Origin: Bacteroidetes bacterium 4572_117
GTDB taxonomy: Bacteria > Bacteroidota > Bacteroidia > Bacteroidales > NBLH01
Length of the DNA: 37,799 nt
Assembly: GCA_002084525.1 (NCBI GenBank)
Contig: NBLH01000001.1
Location: forward strand, 1 to 37,799
Reading direction: 5' to 3'
A program made the position numbers and the translations under genes. This document shows positions 36,832 through 37,799 of the stretch, in pieces. Numbering within the stretch: the stretch's first letter is position 1; each line of letters opens with the position of its first letter. The notes below the pieces were generated by a model. It worked only from the letters and a program-made list of their open reading frames with translations. It made no database searches and was not told the origin of the DNA.

Positions 36832-37799
36832 ATGATTAAAAAATTTTTTGTAAGCATTTTAGTTATTGTTTTTGCATTTAACATTAATGTAAAGGCAGAC
36901 GAAGGGATGTGGTTTTTGGCATTTATTAACAAAAACTATGACCAAATGAAAGCAATGGGCTTTAAATTAAGCCCAAAAGATATCTACGATATCAACCATT
37001 CAAGCATGAAAGATGCCGTTGTGTCTTTAGACGGGGGATCTTGTACAGCTGAACTTGTTTCGCCTTATGGTTTGCTATTGACAAACCACCATTGTGGGTT
37101 TGGTGAAATACAGGCGCACAGTTCTGTTGAACACGACTACCTTACTGATGGTTTTTGGGCCAAAACCAAGGCAGAGGAATTATCGAACCCCGATAAAACA
37201 GTTACTTTTTTAGTTAGGATGGAAGATGTTAGCGACAAGGTAAACGCAATGCTTAACGATAAAATGACAGAAAAAGAGCGTGAATTAGCCATACGGAAAA
37301 TATTTGAAAAAATACAAAAGGAAGCTATCGGCGACACGCATTATGAAGCACTGGTCCGTTCTTTTTTTAAAGGGAATAATTTTTACCTTTTTGTGTACGA
37401 AACATTTAAAGATGTTCGTTTAGTTGGTGCACCGCCATCGTCGATAGGGAAGTTTGGTGGCGACACAGATAACTGGATGTGGCCTAGGCATACAGGCGAT
37501 TTTTCTATGTTTAGGGTTTATACCGGGCCTGACGGGAAACCTGCAGATTATTCGCCGGATAATATACCCTACAAATCAAAACATTTTTTCCCGATTTCAA
37601 TCAAAGGCGTAAAAGAAAACGATTTTGCTATGACAATGGGATACCCAGCAAGGACAAACCGCTATTTAACTTCGTGGGGTGTTGAAGAAACTATCGAAAA
37701 TGAGAATAATATCAGGATTAAGATAGGAGATGTAAAAAGGGTTATTTTGAAAAAGTACATGGATAAAGATGAAAAAATACGTATCCAATACTCAGATAA
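36832..37799 (+). CDS. S46 family peptidase (DPP7/DPP11-like), truncated by the window end
   Basis: Not in the ORF track because no stop lies in the window. MIKKFFVSILVIVFAFNINVKADEGMWFLAFINK...GGSCTAELVSPYGLLLTNHHCGFGEIQAHSSVEHDYL...FGGDTDNWMWPRHTGDFSMFRVY. Confidence 0.92.
   Translation, partial: MIKKFFVSILVIVFAFNINVKADEGMWFLAFINKNYDQMKAMGFKLSPKDIYDINHSSMKDAVVSLDGGSCTAELVSPYGLLLTNHHCGFGEIQAHSSVEHDYLTDGFWAKTKAEELSNPDKTVTFLVRMEDVSDKVNAMLNDKMTEKERELAIRKIFEKIQKEAIGDTHYEALVRSFFKGNNFYLFVYETFKDVRLVGAPPSSIGKFGGDTDNWMWPRHTGDFSMFRVYTGPDGKPADYSPDNIPYKSKHFFPISIKGVKENDFAMTMGYPARTNRYLTSWGVEETIENENNIRIKIGDVKRVILKKYMDKDEKIRIQYSD

Noticed and set aside
1-37799. CRISPR array, prophage, toxin-antitoxin pair or defence island.
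   Set aside because: No regularly spaced direct repeats, phage structural genes, recombinases or known defence genes apart from the broken DUF1016-type gene, which alone does not define a system.

Overview
37.8-kb chromosomal window from an AT-rich Bacteroidota (probably Bacteroidales/Marinilabiliales-like) genome. Most of it is housekeeping or conserved: serS, rpmA-rplU, bifunctional nuclease, CNT transporter, pcm, MBL hydrolase, histidine kinase, O-methyltransferase, dnaB, accA, ispE, lptG/F-like permease, rmuC, ald, tsaE-porX, tatD, asparaginase, tRNA-Ser(GGA), an ExbB/ExbD operon, modB, rnhB and a 3'-truncated S46 peptidase. No CRISPR array, transposase, prophage or obvious defence operon was seen. 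The unusual signal is in the intergenic DNA. It holds several short non-autonomous inverted-repeat (MITE-like) elements: a 320-bp element with TTAA-bounded terminal inverted repeats plus a partial second copy ending at the ald stop codon, and a 187-bp CTAG-bounded element filling almost the whole gap between two convergent genes. There is also a dispersed 65-nt structured repeat, aligning without gaps at 50/65 identity, whose central 6-4-6 hairpin shows two compensatory base-pair changes. One copy runs into the start codon of a hypothetical gene and the other sits upstream of a frameshifted yhcG/DUF1016 gene. Other points: gene remnants missed by the ORF track (RNase HI C-terminus, GNAT fragment), a small ORF next to marC, a recurrent AAATTTAACGAAGTRTTAA motif, a possible structured rplU leader, a TAXI-type binding protein with a TM segment and cytoplasmic tail, and a CNT transporter with a lipocalin-like N-terminal extension. 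All calls were made by eye; no database searches were run.
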